From positions 1-21,419 of the forward strand of contig CALNBV010000208.1 of the NCBI GenBank assembly GCA_937874515.1: 21,419 bases of DNA, in the 5' to 3' direction. The notes below the pieces were generated by a model. The model ran no database searches. It was not told the DNA's origin and saw nothing but the letters and a program-made list of their open reading frames with translations. Shown piece by piece: positions 20,582-21,419 of this stretch. Both the position numbers and the translations under genes were made by a program. Source of the stretch: an uncultured Paenibacillaceae bacterium (GTDB taxonomy: Bacteria; Bacillota; Bacilli; Aneurinibacillales; Aneurinibacillaceae). How positions within the stretch are numbered: the stretch's first letter is position 1; the number at the start of each line of letters is the position of its first letter.

Positions 20582-21419
20582 ATGGGTAATTTTACGTATT
20601 GTTCAAATGTAACACCCGGTCAACTAATTAATTTGCTTGTAGGTATGAAACCTGATGTACAAGCACCATTTTCAAGTATAGTCCGTGAAGGTACTCGCGA
20701 GGCAATAGACAAGGTTTTGGAAGAGCTTACGTTTGATGAATGCTTTTTCGGACCTTTCCCTGAGCTGGTTCCGTGTGTGAATTGGTCACAGCTTGTCGCT
20801 GAATTTTTTGCACGTTTTAAAGTAAAAGGGAGATCGGAGCGATTTGCCAGCTCTGCGGTGCTGCAAATCCATAGCGGTCAGTATGCTTCAACCGCTAAGG
20901 AACTTGCAGAGCGGCTGGGGATTCACCAGGATTATGCCCAGGATAACTCCGGATATAGTTTTGTGCTGGCCCGTGTACCACGTAACATTGGGGGCGCTGT
21001 AGTGAGCCTGCAAGCACGTACGGAATGCCAGTTTAGAGAACAGTTAGTTAAAGAGTGCACGAAAACAATACATGATTTTGTAGCAGAGCTGGAGCAGGAT
21101 GAATTTGGATCCCCCCGGCGTATCCCGGCCAATATTCGAAAAGCACTGGGACTCGTAGAAGGACAGCTGGGCTCCCATTATGTTGAAGAAATCGAAATTG
21201 GAGATGAAGCTTTTCAGGTATTTGTATATAAGGCAGATCGGTTTAAACTCATCTGTGACGCCATGGACAAATCCGGATGGGAGGGCGAGAGCGCCCTGGG
21301 TTTCCGCTACTTTACTTCGAGTGATTTTTGTGAATATGCGGGTAGGGTGTGTATACGATCCCAAGCGCCTGGCTTTGAAAAGGTTCGGAAGTGGTTAGGC
21401 GACACCTCCTATGGCCTGA
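20582..21419 (+). CDS. Unrecognised protein, 3' truncated by window edge
   Basis: An ATG, 7 bases after AAAAGGGG, opens a frame that stays open for 279 codons to the end of the window. It begins MGNFTYCSNVTPGQLINLLV. I recognise no family. It looks soluble, with no signal peptide or membrane segment. A helical N-terminal region (~10-55) is followed by 'RSERFASSAVLQIHSGQYAS' and 'FVLARVPRNIGGAVVSLQAR', then a charged region and 'EEIEIGDEAFQVFVYKAD'. It has seven or more cysteines over its visible length. Codon use resembles the neighbouring core genes. An AT-rich upstream region with a TAAAAT-type hexamer at 20495 may hold its promoter. Confidence 0.75.
   Translation, partial: MGNFTYCSNVTPGQLINLLVGMKPDVQAPFSSIVREGTREAIDKVLEELTFDECFFGPFPELVPCVNWSQLVAEFFARFKVKGRSERFASSAVLQIHSGQYASTAKELAERLGIHQDYAQDNSGYSFVLARVPRNIGGAVVSLQARTECQFREQLVKECTKTIHDFVAELEQDEFGSPRRIPANIRKALGLVEGQLGSHYVEEIEIGDEAFQVFVYKADRFKLICDAMDKSGWEGESALGFRYFTSSDFCEYAGRVCIRSQAPGFEKVRKWLGDTSYGL

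Noticed and set aside
1..21419. tRNA, rRNA, prophage or transposase genes
   Set aside because: None could be found; no cloverleaf, integrase, DDE or terminase-like sequence was recognised.

Overview
The window reads as the chromosome of a low-to-mid GC, endospore-forming Bacillales bacterium. The sporulation genes spoIID, a spoIIQ-like gene and spoIIID sit with murA and mbl, TTG/GTG/ATG starts all follow strong GGAGG-type ribosome sites, and SpoIIID and Mbl are near-textbook members of their families. A Paenibacillaceae or Brevibacillus-like host is my guess; no rRNA or other taxonomic marker is present, so genus is not claimed.

Layout. (1) 1-1743: conserved pair ywmB (5' truncated by the window edge) and murA, closed by a terminator. 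(2) 1744-4345: intergenic DNA with a TTGTC-rich palindrome, a YcdB/YcdC-like protein and a membrane-anchored SGNH hydrolase. (3) 4381-6409: a decayed TetR repressor divergent from an intact 14-TM-type MFS exporter that keeps a good promoter and operator-like site. (4) 6440-9900: AT-rich accessory DNA with a secreted chimera (subtilase front end joined to a toxin-like C-terminus), a translationally coupled probable immunity gene, the duplicated 3' end of that gene 1.25 kb further on, an ACT-like hypothetical, a GyrI-like protein and a lone PUA/EVE-like protein. (5) 10019-12718: a UPF0175/DUF3368 toxin-antitoxin pair whose toxin lacks its N-terminus, a nitronate monooxygenase, a 35-residue membrane peptide and an orphan HicB-like gene. 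(6) 12731-14360: a two-gene minus-strand operon (HTH protein plus a TumE/DUF6516-like protein) with a perfect 10-bp inverted repeat at its promoter, enclosed by two long direct repeats. (7) 14459-20368: the core resumes with spoIID, spoIIQ-like, spoIIID, mbl, an EpuA-like membrane protein, and an Lrp/AsnC regulator overlapping a class I aminotransferase. (8) 20369-21419: intergenic DNA and the 5' part of an unrecognised gene running off the window.

How it fits together. In Bacillus subtilis murAA and spoIID are neighbours, so 1744-14640 looks like a roughly 13 kb accessory insertion at a core sporulation/cell-wall locus. It has several conflict modules (toxin-immunity, UPF0175/DUF3368, HicB-like, TumE-like), several broken genes, and a dispersed intergenic motif (core AAGGGGATAAAGGTGATAAG) in at least ten recognisable copies between 4350 and 15763, in both orientations. 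The two strongest candidates for something undescribed are the TumE-like operon flanked by structured direct repeats, and the subtilase-toxin chimera with its immunity-gene relic.
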